DNA of 64,000 bases from Paracoccaceae bacterium (GTDB lineage: Bacteria > Pseudomonadota > Alphaproteobacteria > Rhodobacterales > Rhodobacteraceae), in the NCBI GenBank assembly GCA_022448245.1, contig JAKVCO010000002.1, positions 123,473 through 187,472 of the forward strand. Direction: 5' to 3'. This document shows, one piece after another, positions 25,505 to 34,601 of this stretch (position 1 is its first letter; each line of letters opens with the position of its first letter). The translations under genes and the position numbers were made by a program. Below the pieces are notes generated by a model that saw only the letters and a program-made list of their open reading frames with translations, ran no database searches and was not told where the DNA came from.

Positions 25505-25637
25505 GGGCGGTCCTTTCCGTCGTTCCAGCGCCTATTTAGGCCGCAAACGCCCGGACTGAAATCCCTCAGAGCGCGAAATCGGCGGTGAAACGCAGAACCG
25601 GGCCGTTCTCGCGCGCATTTGAGCGCCCGTGGGCGGC

Positions 25638-26426
25638 TCAATCCATCAAGTCAGAGAAGAGGTTGTCGGTGTCTACGAAGTTGATCTTGTCCTCGTGGAC
25701 GGTGCCATCGTTGATGTCGCGCACTTCCACGCGGCCATCGCCGTAGCCCACCACAACCACGTCGCAGACATCCATGAAGAGACCGTTCTCGACGACACCC
25801 GGGATCTGGTTGAGCGCCATCGAAAGCTGACGCGCCGCACCGATCCGCTTGAGGTGAAGATCAAGGATGTGGTTGCCCTCGTCGGTGACAAAGGGGGCAT
25901 CGCCGTTCATGCGCAGCGTCGTTTGCTGGCCCAAGACATCCATTGCGGCCAGCATCTCTTCAATGAGGGCTTTTGTCGTCTGCCAGCCAAACGGGATGAC
26001 TTCCACCGGCAGCGGGAAGTGACCCAGCGTGTCCACGCCCTTCGTGACATCCGCGATCACGATCATCTGGTCAGAAGCAGTGGCTACGATCTTTTCCTGC
26101 AAAAGAGCCCCGCCCCCGCCCTTGATCAGGTTCAGATCGGCATCGAATTCGTCCGCGCCGTCAATCGTCAGATCAAGCCAGCGCGCCTCATCTAGCGACA
26201 CAACCTCAATGCCTACGTCGCGGGCCAGTGCGGCCGTGCGGGTAGAGGTCGGCACTCCTTTGATGCGCAGGCCGTCATCGCGAACCATCTCACCCAGACA
26301 GCGCACAAGCCATGCCGCAGTGGATCCGGTGCCCAGCCCCACCTGCATGCCGGTTTCCACGTAATCTGCCGCGCGGCGCGCCGCCACGAACTTGGCTTTG
26401 TCGATGGGTGAAAGCTCGCCCGCCAT
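25638..26426 (-). CDS. rpiA: Ribose-5-phosphate isomerase A
   Basis: Interconverts ribose 5-phosphate and ribulose 5-phosphate in the pentose phosphate pathway. The 262-residue protein has the phosphate loop GLGTGSTAAWLV, the catalytic region TIDGADEFDADLNLIKGGG with the acidic residues, and the KGGGGALLQEKIVA segment. It is complete and about 30 residues longer than E. coli RpiA, with the extra at the C-terminus (KINFVDTDNLFSDLMD). It is divergent from sdaA. Confidence 0.95.
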   Translation of the reverse strand: MAGELSPIDKAKFVAARRAADYVETGMQVGLGTGSTAAWLVRCLGEMVRDDGLRIKGVPTSTRTAALARDVGIEVVSLDEARWLDLTIDGADEFDADLNLIKGGGGALLQEKIVATASDQMIVIADVTKGVDTLGHFPLPVEVIPFGWQTTKALIEEMLAAMDVLGQQTTLRMNGDAPFVTDEGNHILDLHLKRIGAARQLSMALNQIPGVVENGLFMDVCDVVVVGYGDGRVEVRDINDGTVHEDKINFVDTDNLFSDLMD

Positions 26427-26637
26427 GGCCCCATTCCCTCGGTTGTTCTTTCAACGCTCTATATGCGATCGCGGTCTGTCCCGATAGAGCGTTCCGCTGC
26501 AATCTCGCCGGAGGGTTATGTGATGATGAACTGGTGTGACCTCTCTTCAGCAGCTCAAATATTGTGCGACACCGGAAACGCTCAAAACGGTCGCTTTTAG
26601 GCTGGGTCAATGGGCACGATCGTCCTATCTAAGCGCC

Positions 26638-28011
26638 ATGTTCTTATCGGTCTTCGATCTCTTCAAAGTGGGCATTGGCCCGTCGTCCTCTCACACGATG
26701 GGGCCGATGGTTGCGGCTGCGCGTTTCCTTGCGGCTTTGCGGGCGAGCCCGTTCCAACCTGCGGGACTAAAAGCGCGGCTGCACGGATCGCTTGCCTTCA
26801 CGGGCGTGGGCCATGCTACCGACCGCGCGACGATCCTCGGCCTTGCCGGGTTCGAGCCTGCCACCTTTGACGCCCAGCGCGGCGAAGAGGTACTTGCCGA
26901 TATCAAAGTGCGAAAGGTGATCGAGGTCGACGGCCTGCCAAAGCTGCGCTTTGATCCCAGCGCAGATCTTGTGTTCGACTACGGGCCTGCCCTGCCTGGC
27001 CACGCCAACGGCATGGTGCTTGAGGCGACTGACGCCCAAGGCGACGTCATCTTTCAAGAGACCTACTATTCCATCGGCGGCGGCTTCATCGTCACCGCAG
27101 CCGAGCTTGAAGCAGGCGAGGTCGAGGATGAGGGCGCCCCGGTCCCCTATCCCTTTACCACCGCTCAAGAGATGATCGACATGTGCGCCGAGACAGGCAT
27201 GAGCGTGGCAGGCCTCAAGCGCGCCAATGAGCTCGCACGGATGGGACCGCTTGCACTCGACAGCGGCCTCAAGCGCGTCTGGGACGTGATGAACAACTGC
27301 ATCGACCGCGGGCTCGCTCAAGATGGCACCTTGCCCGGCGGCCTTAATGTCCGCCGCCGCGCGAAGTCGATCCATGAAGCGCTGCTGGCCGAGCGCGGTA
27401 TGAACCTGACCGCGCCGCACACGATCAACGATTGGATGAGCGTCTACGCCATGGCCGTCAACGAGGAGAACGCCGCAGGCGGGCAAGTCGTCACCGCGCC
27501 CACCAATGGCGCTGCGGGCGTGGTGCCCGCCACGATCCGCTACTGGCTCGACCATGTGCCCGGTGCGGTGCCCTCCAAGGTGGGTGAATTCCTGCTGACG
27601 GCTTCGGCCATCGGCGGCATCGTCAAGTACAACGCCACGATCTCGGGCGCCGAAGGTGGCTGTCAGGCCGAAGTGGGCAGCGCGTCTGCCATGGCCGCAG
27701 CCGGCCTGTGCGCGGTCATGGGTGGCACGCCCGAGCAGGTGGAGAACGCAGCCGAGATCGCGCTGGAGCATCACCTCGGCATGACCTGCGACCCCATCAA
27801 GGGGCTCGTTCAGGTGCCTTGTATCGAACGCAATGGCCTGGGTTGCATCAAAGCTGTCTCGGCCGCATCGCTCGCCCTTCGGGGCGATGGCAGCCACGTG
27901 GTCCCTCTGGACGCAACCATCGAGACGATGCGCCAGACCGGCGCCGATATGCACACCAAGTACAAGGAAACCTCCTTGGGTGGGCTCGCCGTCAACGTCC
28001 CGAACTGCTGA
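26638..28011 (+). CDS. sdaA: L-serine ammonia-lyase, single-chain Fe-S type
   Basis: Deaminates L-serine to pyruvate with a 4Fe-4S cluster. The 457-residue single chain starts with the beta domain motif [20 protein letters not shown]. The alpha domain has the cluster cysteines in [18 protein letters not shown] and [18 protein letters not shown]. The frame is open from 26536, but the start at 26638 (MFLSVFDLF) agrees with the family. A strong hairpin follows the stop. Confidence 0.95.
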   Translation: MFLSVFDLFKVGIGPSSSHTMGPMVAAARFLAALRASPFQPAGLKARLHGSLAFTGVGHATDRATILGLAGFEPATFDAQRGEEVLADIKVRKVIEVDGLPKLRFDPSADLVFDYGPALPGHANGMVLEATDAQGDVIFQETYYSIGGGFIVTAAELEAGEVEDEGAPVPYPFTTAQEMIDMCAETGMSVAGLKRANELARMGPLALDSGLKRVWDVMNNCIDRGLAQDGTLPGGLNVRRRAKSIHEALLAERGMNLTAPHTINDWMSVYAMAVNEENAAGGQVVTAPTNGAAGVVPATIRYWLDHVPGAVPSKVGEFLLTASAIGGIVKYNATISGAEGGCQAEVGSASAMAAAGLCAVMGGTPEQVENAAEIALEHHLGMTCDPIKGLVQVPCIERNGLGCIKAVSAASLALRGDGSHVVPLDATIETMRQTGADMHTKYKETSLGGLAVNVPNC

Positions 28012-28015
28012 CTTA

Positions 28016-28033
28016 AGGGGCCTCGCGGCCCCT
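28016..28033 (+). terminator. Hairpin after sdaA
   Basis: AGGGGCC-TCGC-GGCCCCT is a perfect 7-bp stem with a tetraloop, 5 bases past the sdaA stop. It is followed by C and not T, so it may act as an mRNA 3' stabiliser more than as a classical terminator. Confidence 0.55.
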
Positions 28034-28102
28034 CCCCCCGAAATCAGGCGCTGCGCCTCAGACGCTCTGGCCAATGCGACTAGGCAGGTGTAGCGTCGCC
28101 CT

Positions 28103-29047
28103 ATGTCCGACGTTCAAGATAGCCCCTTCCTCGGCGTCATGCTGATGTTGGCGTTTTGCGCCATGATCCCGCTTAGCGACGCACTGGGAAAAATCTTGGG
28201 TGCGACGTTGCCGATTACGCTGATCGTCTTCGCGCGCTTGGTGGTTCAGATGGGCCTCCTCGGTCCCATTGCACGGATGCGGGGAGAGACGCTGATCCCG
28301 CCCCGCCGGTTCTGGAGCGCGATCCTGCTGCGCACGGCGCTCTATATGGTTGGCATCAGCCTGATGTTCACGTCGCTGCGGTACCTGCCGCTGGCAGATG
28401 CTGTCGCGATCGCTTTCGTCATGCCCTTCATCATGCTCCTCCTCGGGCACTTCTTCCTCAATGAGGAAATCGGCCCGCGCCGTATCATCGCCTGCGCGGT
28501 GGGCTTTGTTGGCACGCTCATGGTGATCCAGCCCAGCTTTGCGGCTGTGGGGGCGCTCGCCCTCCTGCCCGTGGGCGTGGCCTTCACATTCGCATTCTTC
28601 ATGCTCATGACCCGCCAGATCGCCAAAGAGGTGGAGCCTATCGCGCTTCAGGCCGTCACGGGCGCAGTTGCCGCGGGAATGCTGCTCCCGCTTTTGGCCA
28701 TTGGCACGATCCTCGGCTGGAGCGATTTCAGATTTGCCTCCGTGAGCGGCAACGAGGCCTGGATGCTGCTCATCATGGCCATCATCGGATCGGTGGCGCA
28801 TCTCTTGATGACCTGGTCGCTCAGGCTCGCACCGTCAGCCACCCTCGCACCGATGCAGTACCTCGAAATCCCCTTCGCGACTGTGATCGGCTATTTGATC
28901 TTCCGCGATCTGCCCAATGGTCTGGCGGCAGTGGGCATTGTCGTGACGATATCGGCGGGGCTCTACATCATCGCGCGAGAGCGTCGAGCACCGTCTCCAG
29001 CGCCTCAAGCGGCAGCGTCACCAGCAGCGCCCGGCGATCCAGGCTGA
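28103..29047 (+). CDS. EamA/DMT-family transporter
   Basis: A 314-residue polytopic protein with about ten hydrophobic segments in two EamA repeats (SDALGKILGATLPITLIVFAR region; later SATLAPMQYLEIPFATVIGY with YLIFRDLPNGLAAVGIVV). It is the S-adenosylmethionine/amino-acid exporter type of DMT protein, but the substrate cannot be told. A Pro/Ala-rich tail (APSPAPQAAASPAAPGDPG) overlaps thiN by 80 bases tail to tail on the opposite strand. Confidence 0.85.
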   Translation: MSDVQDSPFLGVMLMLAFCAMIPLSDALGKILGATLPITLIVFARLVVQMGLLGPIARMRGETLIPPRRFWSAILLRTALYMVGISLMFTSLRYLPLADAVAIAFVMPFIMLLLGHFFLNEEIGPRRIIACAVGFVGTLMVIQPSFAAVGALALLPVGVAFTFAFFMLMTRQIAKEVEPIALQAVTGAVAAGMLLPLLAIGTILGWSDFRFASVSGNEAWMLLIMAIIGSVAHLLMTWSLRLAPSATLAPMQYLEIPFATVIGYLIFRDLPNGLAAVGIVVTISAGLYIIARERRAPSPAPQAAASPAAPGDPG

Positions 29048-29618
29048 TCTCAATAGGGCCACCCTCCACGTGATTGGACGTAGAGATCAGCCCGTCCGGC
29101 GCGACTTCAGCATCGCTCAGCGGATAGCGCAGCCCGCGCGACGTAAGGCGGGCCGACAAAAGCGGGTAGAGACCGATGGCCATACCCTCAGGCAGATCGA
29201 GGGTAAGTTTGAGCGGGCTCAGGAACGCGATTTCATCTGCCTTGAGCAACACCACCGGGCGCGGCTCCTGCAAGAGTGTGGTCATCGCCGCGAGCTGATG
29301 ATCGAGCCGCCCGCCCAAAAAGCCCACGCCCAGAACCATGGGCGCATCGACTACAGAGAGGCACTTTTGAAAGTCAGTCTGATTCTGGTCAGGCATGTGA
29401 TGTTTGATCGCCCCCGGCAGATCGAGCCCGCCGAGCGAGTCAAAATCGCCCACGACAGCCTCGGGCAACACGCCCGCCTCAAGGGCATGGCCGGCCCCGC
29501 CATCGGCGGCCACCAAACGAGGCGCATGAGCTAACGCGGTTTTAAGGAGTGCTGGGCTAGCTTCGCCGCCACCGACAAGGGTAACAGGCTGATCAGGCGA
29601 ATGAATGGGGCGATACAT
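28968..29618 (-). CDS. thiN: Thiamine diphosphokinase
   Basis: Pyrophosphorylates thiamine to the active cofactor. The 216-residue protein has the N-terminal catalytic pattern RLVAADGGAGHALEAG, PEAVVGDFDSL and DQNQTDFQKCL, then GGRLDHQLAAM, and the C-terminal binding domain (GLYPLLSARLTSRGLRYPLS, STSNHVEGGPIEI). It is complete. The 3' end is antisense to the DMT transporter end for 80 bases. Confidence 0.92.
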   Translation of the reverse strand: MYRPIHSPDQPVTLVGGGEASPALLKTALAHAPRLVAADGGAGHALEAGVLPEAVVGDFDSLGGLDLPGAIKHHMPDQNQTDFQKCLSVVDAPMVLGVGFLGGRLDHQLAAMTTLLQEPRPVVLLKADEIAFLSPLKLTLDLPEGMAIGLYPLLSARLTSRGLRYPLSDAEVAPDGLISTSNHVEGGPIEISLDRRALLVTLPLEALETVLDALAR

Positions 29619-29764
29619 GGGCGAATCCTGCTATTTGTGGGCAAAGACCACAAATGCGCCACGAAAATACACGACAAATTTCCCGGTTCCGATCCAATCG
29701 GCTCCCTCTGCCATGGTAAAAATTTGGTAATCGAGTGGCAAAATGAATGAAGTGAGCAATCGTT

Positions 29765-32026
29765 ATGGTTGGCAATAGTAAGGTCCTTACCGTCTCTTAT
29801 GGGACGTTCTCGTGCACCCTTGAAGGGTTTGACGACAGCTTCGACACGATGAAGGCGATTGCGGAATATTTCCGCGATCTCGCCGCAGAGGACCGCTATT
29901 TCGGCGCGGAACCTCCGCAACCAGATGCCGAAGTACTGGCGCGCATCGCGGAACGTGAATTGGCCCGTGGCGTCCACGCCCGCGCTGAAGGCAACGCCGT
30001 CTTGCTCAAACCATCTGTGGCCCCCGAAGCCGCCCCTGCCCCTGCAGCAGCTCCTGCGCCGGTTGTAGAGGAAGCGCCGGCTGCCGAAGAAGCTCCGGTT
30101 ACTGAAGAGACACCCGCCGTTGAAGCGGCGCCCGTCGCCGCTCCGGTCGAAGTTGCAGAAGAGATCGCTGAAGAGGCTGTCTCCGAAGACGTGACCGAGG
30201 TCGTGGCCGAAGAAGCACCCGCACCTGTTGAGGAAGCCGAGGCAGAGATCGAAGAGGTCGCTGAAGAAGAGGCCCCTCTCGAGGAAGCTGAGGCCGACGA
30301 GGTTGTGGCAGACGAGGCTGACGCCGAAGTGGAAGCCCCCGTCGTCGAAGAAGTCGTCGCGGAAGAAGCAGTCGCCCAAGAGAGCGTCGAGGTTGCGGCT
30401 GAAGACGAAGCCGTTGCCGAAGAGGCTGCGGAAGAAGAGATCGCCCATGAGGATGAGACCGAGGAACCCGCTTTCGAAGTTGAGGCTGACGAGGACGAAT
30501 CCGCATCCGAAGAAGCAACGCGCGCAGCAGTTGGCGCCTTCTTCCAAAACGACGACGCCGCAGTCGCGGACGCCGTTGAAGAGGAAGACTTCGTTGCCGA
30601 AGAAGATGAGCCTGTCGAAGCCGTTGCCGATGACGCAGCAGAGGAAGAAGATGGCTCCGCCGCCACCGGCCTCGCAGCAAAACTGCGCCGGATCCAGGCC
30701 GTGGTCGGCGCCTCGCGTCTGACCTTCAAAGGCCCCAAGGATGAGGGCTACACCGAAGACGAGCACGCGGAAGATGTGACCGCACCGTCCTCGATCCTGG
30801 TCAAAGCCGCAGATGATGCCGTGGAAGCCGCAGATGACGCGGAAGAAGCAGAGGGTGAGGCCGACCTCCCTCGCGTTCTGAAAATGAAGCGCGAGGAATT
30901 CGAAGCCGCCATGGCAAGCGCGGGGATCGCACAGGACAATTCCTCTGACGAGGATGCGCCCGAGTTCACCGAAGCTACCTCGGGTGACATCGAAGATGAT
31001 GCCGATCTGATGGCTGACGACGCGAGCGACGAGGACGAAGATCAAGCCGACGAGATGGCGTCGATCTTACGCAAAGATGATGCGGTTGAAGCCGCTGCGA
31101 TCACCGAAGGTGCTCCTGTCGCCGAAAGCTCCCTGTCGGCCGAAGATGAAGCCGATCTGATGGCAGAGCTGGCCGCGGCGGAAGAAGAAGCCAAGGCCGA
31201 GGTTGCCGAAGCAGAAGCGGAAGCACGCGCCGAAGACGACGCTGAAGAGATTGTCGCGGAAGCGTCCGAGGAAGATCACGCGGACGAGGCATCTAAAGAC
31301 GATCACGCAGACGAATCGTCCGACGAGACCGCTGTGTCTTTCGGCGATCAGGAATCAACCATGAGCCGCCTCATGGAAGAGGCCGATGCCAAGATGGGCG
31401 AGCCCGAAAGCCAGACCCGCCGTGACGCCTACAGCCACCTGAAAGCCGCGGTGGCCGCCAAGCAAGCCGCGCGCTCCATGGGCGAAGAAGAAGGCTCCAC
31501 GGCCGAAAAGCGTGAGAATGAGTATCGCGCTGACCTCGCACAGGTTGTGCGCCCGCGCCGTGCGGCAAAGCTGGGTTCGGGTCCGCGCACGTCGCGCCCC
31601 TCTGCAGCACCGCTCAAGCTCGTTGCGTCCCAGCGCGTGGATGCCGAAGAAGGTGATGCCGCAACGCGAGCACCGGCCGCGCCCGTGCGTCCGCGCCGCA
31701 TCGCCGCTGAAGAGACCTATGCTGGCAACTCCGCCTTCGCAGGTTTCGCGGAAAGCGCTGGCGCCGAAGGTCTGCCTGACATCCTTGAGGCTGCAGCCGC
31801 CTTCGTGACCCATGTCGAAGGTAACGCCGTCTTCTCGCGGCCGCAGATGATGCGCATCGTGCAACAGGCCATGCCGGAGGGCTCTTTCAGCCGCGAAGAC
31901 GGTCTGCGCGCTTTCGGCACGCTGCTGCGCCAAGGCCGCATCAACAAGATCCGCGGTGGCCAGTTCGAAGTGACGCAAAGCACGCGCTTCCAGCCCGAAG
32001 CACGCGAAATGCGCGAAGCAGGCTAA
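29765..32026 (+). CDS. Very acidic 753-aa protein with conserved N- and C-terminal caps
   Basis: Residues 6-65 form a compact conserved segment (VLTVSYGTFSCTLEGFDDSF, AIAEYFRDLAAEDRYFG). Residues about 85-520 are low complexity, built of Glu/Ala/Asp/Val runs (for example EEAPAPVEEAEAEIEEV), with scattered helical islands (AAKLRRIQAVVGASRLTF; RVLKMKREEFEAAMASAG). The last 75 residues form a second folded unit (AFVTHVEGNAVFSRPQMMRI, FGTLLRQGRINKIRGGQFEV). No signal peptide, so cytosolic. I know of similar hypothetical proteins in Rhodobacterales but no function; a scaffold or nucleoid/polar-organising role would be a guess. A terminator follows at 32041. Confidence 0.8.
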   Translation: MVGNSKVLTVSYGTFSCTLEGFDDSFDTMKAIAEYFRDLAAEDRYFGAEPPQPDAEVLARIAERELARGVHARAEGNAVLLKPSVAPEAAPAPAAAPAPVVEEAPAAEEAPVTEETPAVEAAPVAAPVEVAEEIAEEAVSEDVTEVVAEEAPAPVEEAEAEIEEVAEEEAPLEEAEADEVVADEADAEVEAPVVEEVVAEEAVAQESVEVAAEDEAVAEEAAEEEIAHEDETEEPAFEVEADEDESASEEATRAAVGAFFQNDDAAVADAVEEEDFVAEEDEPVEAVADDAAEEEDGSAATGLAAKLRRIQAVVGASRLTFKGPKDEGYTEDEHAEDVTAPSSILVKAADDAVEAADDAEEAEGEADLPRVLKMKREEFEAAMASAGIAQDNSSDEDAPEFTEATSGDIEDDADLMADDASDEDEDQADEMASILRKDDAVEAAAITEGAPVAESSLSAEDEADLMAELAAAEEEAKAEVAEAEAEARAEDDAEEIVAEASEEDHADEASKDDHADESSDETAVSFGDQESTMSRLMEEADAKMGEPESQTRRDAYSHLKAAVAAKQAARSMGEEEGSTAEKRENEYRADLAQVVRPRRAAKLGSGPRTSRPSAAPLKLVASQRVDAEEGDAATRAPAAPVRPRRIAAEETYAGNSAFAGFAESAGAEGLPDILEAAAAFVTHVEGNAVFSRPQMMRIVQQAMPEGSFSREDGLRAFGTLLRQGRINKIRGGQFEVTQSTRFQPEAREMREAG

Positions 32027-32040
32027 CTGACCAAGCGCGA

Positions 32041-32086
32041 GGGCCCTTGCGGTCCTTGGCCAAGACACAGGAAAGGCGCCCTTTTT
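32041..32086 (+). terminator. Terminator of the acidic-protein gene
   Basis: GGGC-CCTT pairs with AAGG-c-GCCC, enclosing an inner TCCT/AGGA stem, and is followed by five T. It begins 15 bases after the stop codon. Confidence 0.7.
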
Positions 32087-32305
32087 GCGACTTGATGTGG
32101 AGATTTCGCATAAAGGCCTAAGTCTTCGTCCTACGACTGTAAGGCGTCTCCTAAGTCTGTACGCGCTGAAGGCTGCTTCATCTGGGAACCGGCAGCGAAA
32201 ACGGCTTCCTACCGGAAGGGGTGAAAGAATGGCCAAGCTGGAGAATGGGCGTGATCGCTGAGCTCCGTACGGAGATCCTTTGCTTACTCCGTGGCATGTA
32301 ACGCG
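32087..32305. other. Gene-free stretch between two terminators
   Basis: About 220 bases between convergent transcription units. CCTAAGTC occurs twice (about 32120 and 32150), and CTCCGTACGGAG near 32264 is a perfect 12-base palindrome. The stretch has terminators on both sides but no ORF with coding character. A small RNA is possible. I compared it from memory with 6S, tmRNA and SRP RNA hallmarks and found no match. Confidence 0.35.
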
Positions 32306-32335
32306 AAAAAGCTCGGGCGAGGCCGCGGGCTTTTC
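32306..32335. terminator. Bidirectional terminator after DUF2842/purA
   Basis: AAAAGCTCG and CGGGCTTTT pair (one G-T) around a GC-rich loop. The flanking A/T runs serve both strands. It lies 22 bases past the DUF2842 stop on the minus strand. Confidence 0.7.
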
Positions 32336-32356
32336 TGAAAGAGCGTGATCTCGAGC

Positions 32357-32596
32357 TCAGTCTTCGGGCGCATCCGGGTCGGCTTGGCCAACCCCAAGAA
32401 ACACCTTCTTCAGCGGAAATGCCCAGACTACGCCGAGCGCGACATACACGGCGAGCTCGAGCAAAATCGGCGGCTGCATCCCAAAGACGCCGCGGAAGCC
32501 GCTCATGATCGTGACGGCCGCAACAATGTATGCGGGCAGCGCAAAGATCAGGATCAGCAACGCCCAGCGCTTCTTAGCTTTGTGGCTCAGTGCCAT
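32357..32596 (-). CDS. DUF2842 small membrane protein
   Basis: A 79-residue protein with two hydrophobic helices (WALLILIFALPAYIVAAVTI; LLELAVYVALGVVWAFPL) and a short charged tail. It matches DUF2842, an alphaproteobacterial family of unknown function. It starts 3 bases after the purA stop, so the two are surely co-transcribed. Confidence 0.85.
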   Translation of the reverse strand: MALSHKAKKRWALLILIFALPAYIVAAVTIMSGFRGVFGMQPPILLELAVYVALGVVWAFPLKKVFLGVGQADPDAPED

Positions 32597-32599
32597 GGA

Positions 32600-33892
32600 T
32601 CAATCCGCAAATGGGTCCGTGACGAGGATCGTGTCATCACGCTCAGGCGAGGTGGAGACTAGGGCCACGGGGCACTGGATCAACTCTTCGATGCGGCGGA
32701 CGTATTTGATCGCGGCGCCAGGCAAGTCAGCCCAGCTGCGCGCCCCTGCCGTACTTTCCGACCACCCTTCGATCATCTCATAGACGGGTACCGCGCGCGC
32801 TTGGGCGTCGGCGGCCGTTGGCAGGTAGTCGATCTCCTCTCCGTCAAGCATGTAGCCCGTGCAGATTTTAAGCTCTTCAAAGCCGTCGAGAACATCGAGC
32901 TTTGTCAGTGCGATGCCAGAGACGCCCGAGGTGGCGCAGGTTTGGCGCACGAGGCAGGCATCGAACCAACCACAGCGGCGCTTGCGACCTGTGGTGGTGC
33001 CGAACTCGTGGCCACGCTCGCCCAGGCGCTGGCCATCGTCATCGTCGAGCTCGGTGGGGAACGGGCCCTCGCCCACGCGGGTCGTGTAGGCTTTGGTGAT
33101 GCCCAAGACATAGTCAATGCCGTTCGGACCGATGCCCACGCCGGTGGCGGCCTGCCCTGCAATCACGTTGGACGACGTCACAAAGGGGTACGTTCCGAAG
33201 TCGATATCGAGCAGCGCGCCCTGAGCCCCCTCAAAGAGGATCCGCTTGCCCGCTTTGCGCTTTTCATTGAGCACACGCCACACCGGGGCGGCATAAGGCA
33301 GGATCAGCGGTGCAACTTCCCGCAACTTGGCGATCAGCGCGTCGCGGTCGACGGGCTCAAGTCCCAGACCACGGCGCAGCGCATCGTGATGCACCAACGC
33401 GCGGTCCACGCGCGCGTCAAGTGTCGCGTCATCGGCGAGGTCTGCCACGCGCACACAGCGACGGCCCACCTTGTCTTCGTAGGCCGGGCCAATGCCACGG
33501 CCCGTTGTGCCGATCTTGGCGACCGAATTCTGGTTTTCACGGGCGCGATCAAGCTCACCATGGATAGGCAGGATCAGCGGCGTGTTCTCCGCGATCATCA
33601 GCGTCGCAGGGCTGATATCCACGCCTTGGGCGCGCACGGTCTCGATTTCCTTCACCAGGTGCCAGGGATCGAGGACGACCCCGTTACCGATCACCGAGAG
33701 CTTGCCGCCCCGCACCACACCCGAAGGCAGCGCGTGGAGCTTGTAGACCTCTTCCCCGATGACCAACGTGTGGCCAGCATTATGGCCGCCTTGGAAGCGC
33801 GCGATCACATCGGCCCGCTCAGAGAGCCAGTCGACGATCTTGCCCTTGCCCTCATCCCCCCACTGGGTGCCCACAACGACTACGTTGGCCAT
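32600..33892 (-). CDS. purA: Adenylosuccinate synthetase
   Basis: GTP-dependent ligation of IMP and aspartate, the committed step to AMP. The 430-residue protein opens with [20 protein letters not shown] (P-loop and catalytic Asp), then [10 protein letters not shown] with the catalytic His. [17 protein letters not shown] and the C-terminal GTP-binding DLPGAA and [11 protein letters not shown] segments complete the family. The start at 33892 is chosen over the upstream frame (33913), which adds residues not seen in PurA. Confidence 0.96.
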   Translation of the reverse strand: MANVVVVGTQWGDEGKGKIVDWLSERADVIARFQGGHNAGHTLVIGEEVYKLHALPSGVVRGGKLSVIGNGVVLDPWHLVKEIETVRAQGVDISPATLMIAENTPLILPIHGELDRARENQNSVAKIGTTGRGIGPAYEDKVGRRCVRVADLADDATLDARVDRALVHHDALRRGLGLEPVDRDALIAKLREVAPLILPYAAPVWRVLNEKRKAGKRILFEGAQGALLDIDFGTYPFVTSSNVIAGQAATGVGIGPNGIDYVLGITKAYTTRVGEGPFPTELDDDDGQRLGERGHEFGTTTGRKRRCGWFDACLVRQTCATSGVSGIALTKLDVLDGFEELKICTGYMLDGEEIDYLPTAADAQARAVPVYEMIEGWSESTAGARSWADLPGAAIKYVRRIEELIQCPVALVSTSPERDDTILVTDPFAD

Positions 33893-34090
33893 GTCAGATC
33901 CTCGGCTTGGCATTCAAACGCCCGCCTCATAGCGGGGCACGGCCCGGGGGGAAACCAGTAAGTTGGGGACAGTAAGACATGCCACGCCGTAGCGTCGCGT
34001 GACACGGCAGTCACCAAGAGGCGTAAAGCGGGGTTGCGGGGGCGGCAGCGAGGCTTTACGTACAGCCCGTTGTCGGAATAGGCCTAATCG

Positions 34091-34453
34091 ATGCAGTATC
34101 AAAACCCGATCCTCGTTATCCTGTTGATCCTCGCGATCGCCCTTATTGCTGTGGTGCTTCTTCAGCGCTCGGAAGGTGGCGGCCTTGGCATCGGTGGCGG
34201 AGGCGGCGGCGTTCAAGCGCGCGGCCAAGGTAACGCTTTGACGCGGCTGACGTGGATTTTGGGTGTGGCTTTCATGGTATGTGCCCTCGCACTCACGCTT
34301 ATTTCTGCGCAACAGGGCGGCAACAGCTCGGTTCTTGATGGTGACGGAGGCAACCTGTTGCCACCTCCAACAGAATCGACCGTGCCCGCGGGCGAAGATC
34401 TTCTTCCACCGTCGCTCGACAGCGAAGAGCCGCTTCTGCCGATCGCAGAATAA
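34091..34453 (+). CDS. secG: Preprotein translocase subunit SecG
   Basis: A 120-residue SecYEG accessory subunit with two transmembrane helices (NPILVILLILAIALIAVVLL and TWILGVAFMVCALALTLIS) joined by the typical loop QRSEGGGLGIGGGGGG. The acidic/Pro-rich tail (LLPPPTESTVPAGEDLLPPS) is longer than in enterobacteria. A strong terminator follows 22 bases after the stop, separating it from pyrG. Confidence 0.92.
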   Translation: MQYQNPILVILLILAIALIAVVLLQRSEGGGLGIGGGGGGVQARGQGNALTRLTWILGVAFMVCALALTLISAQQGGNSSVLDGDGGNLLPPPTESTVPAGEDLLPPSLDSEEPLLPIAE

Positions 34454-34475
34454 CCATGACAAACCACTACAGGTA

Positions 34476-34502
34476 GCGCCGAAGCCACTTCGGCGCGCTT
34501 TA
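34476..34502 (+). terminator. Intrinsic terminator after secG
   Basis: GCGCCGAAG-CCA-CTTCGGCGC is a perfect 9-bp stem with a three-base loop, followed by GCTTTA. Confidence 0.85.
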
Positions 34503-34601
34503 TCTAGCATCCAGCCATGGACAGCGAGCGGCGAATCCGTATACGCTTAAATCCCGTGGTGCTGCGTATCTCGTGCACGACAGACACGACGGGGGAGCCT
34601 C

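Noticed and set aside
26767-28074. 435-codon frame antisense to sdaA
   Set aside because: No recognisable motifs; sdaA is complete on the other strand.
29896-30738. Ser/Ala/Thr-rich antisense frame in the acidic gene
   Set aside because: Direct complement of Glu/Ala codon repeats, not a gene.
32087-32305. 6S RNA, tmRNA or SRP RNA gene
   Set aside because: None of the hallmark sequences of these RNAs was found; left as an unassigned stretch.
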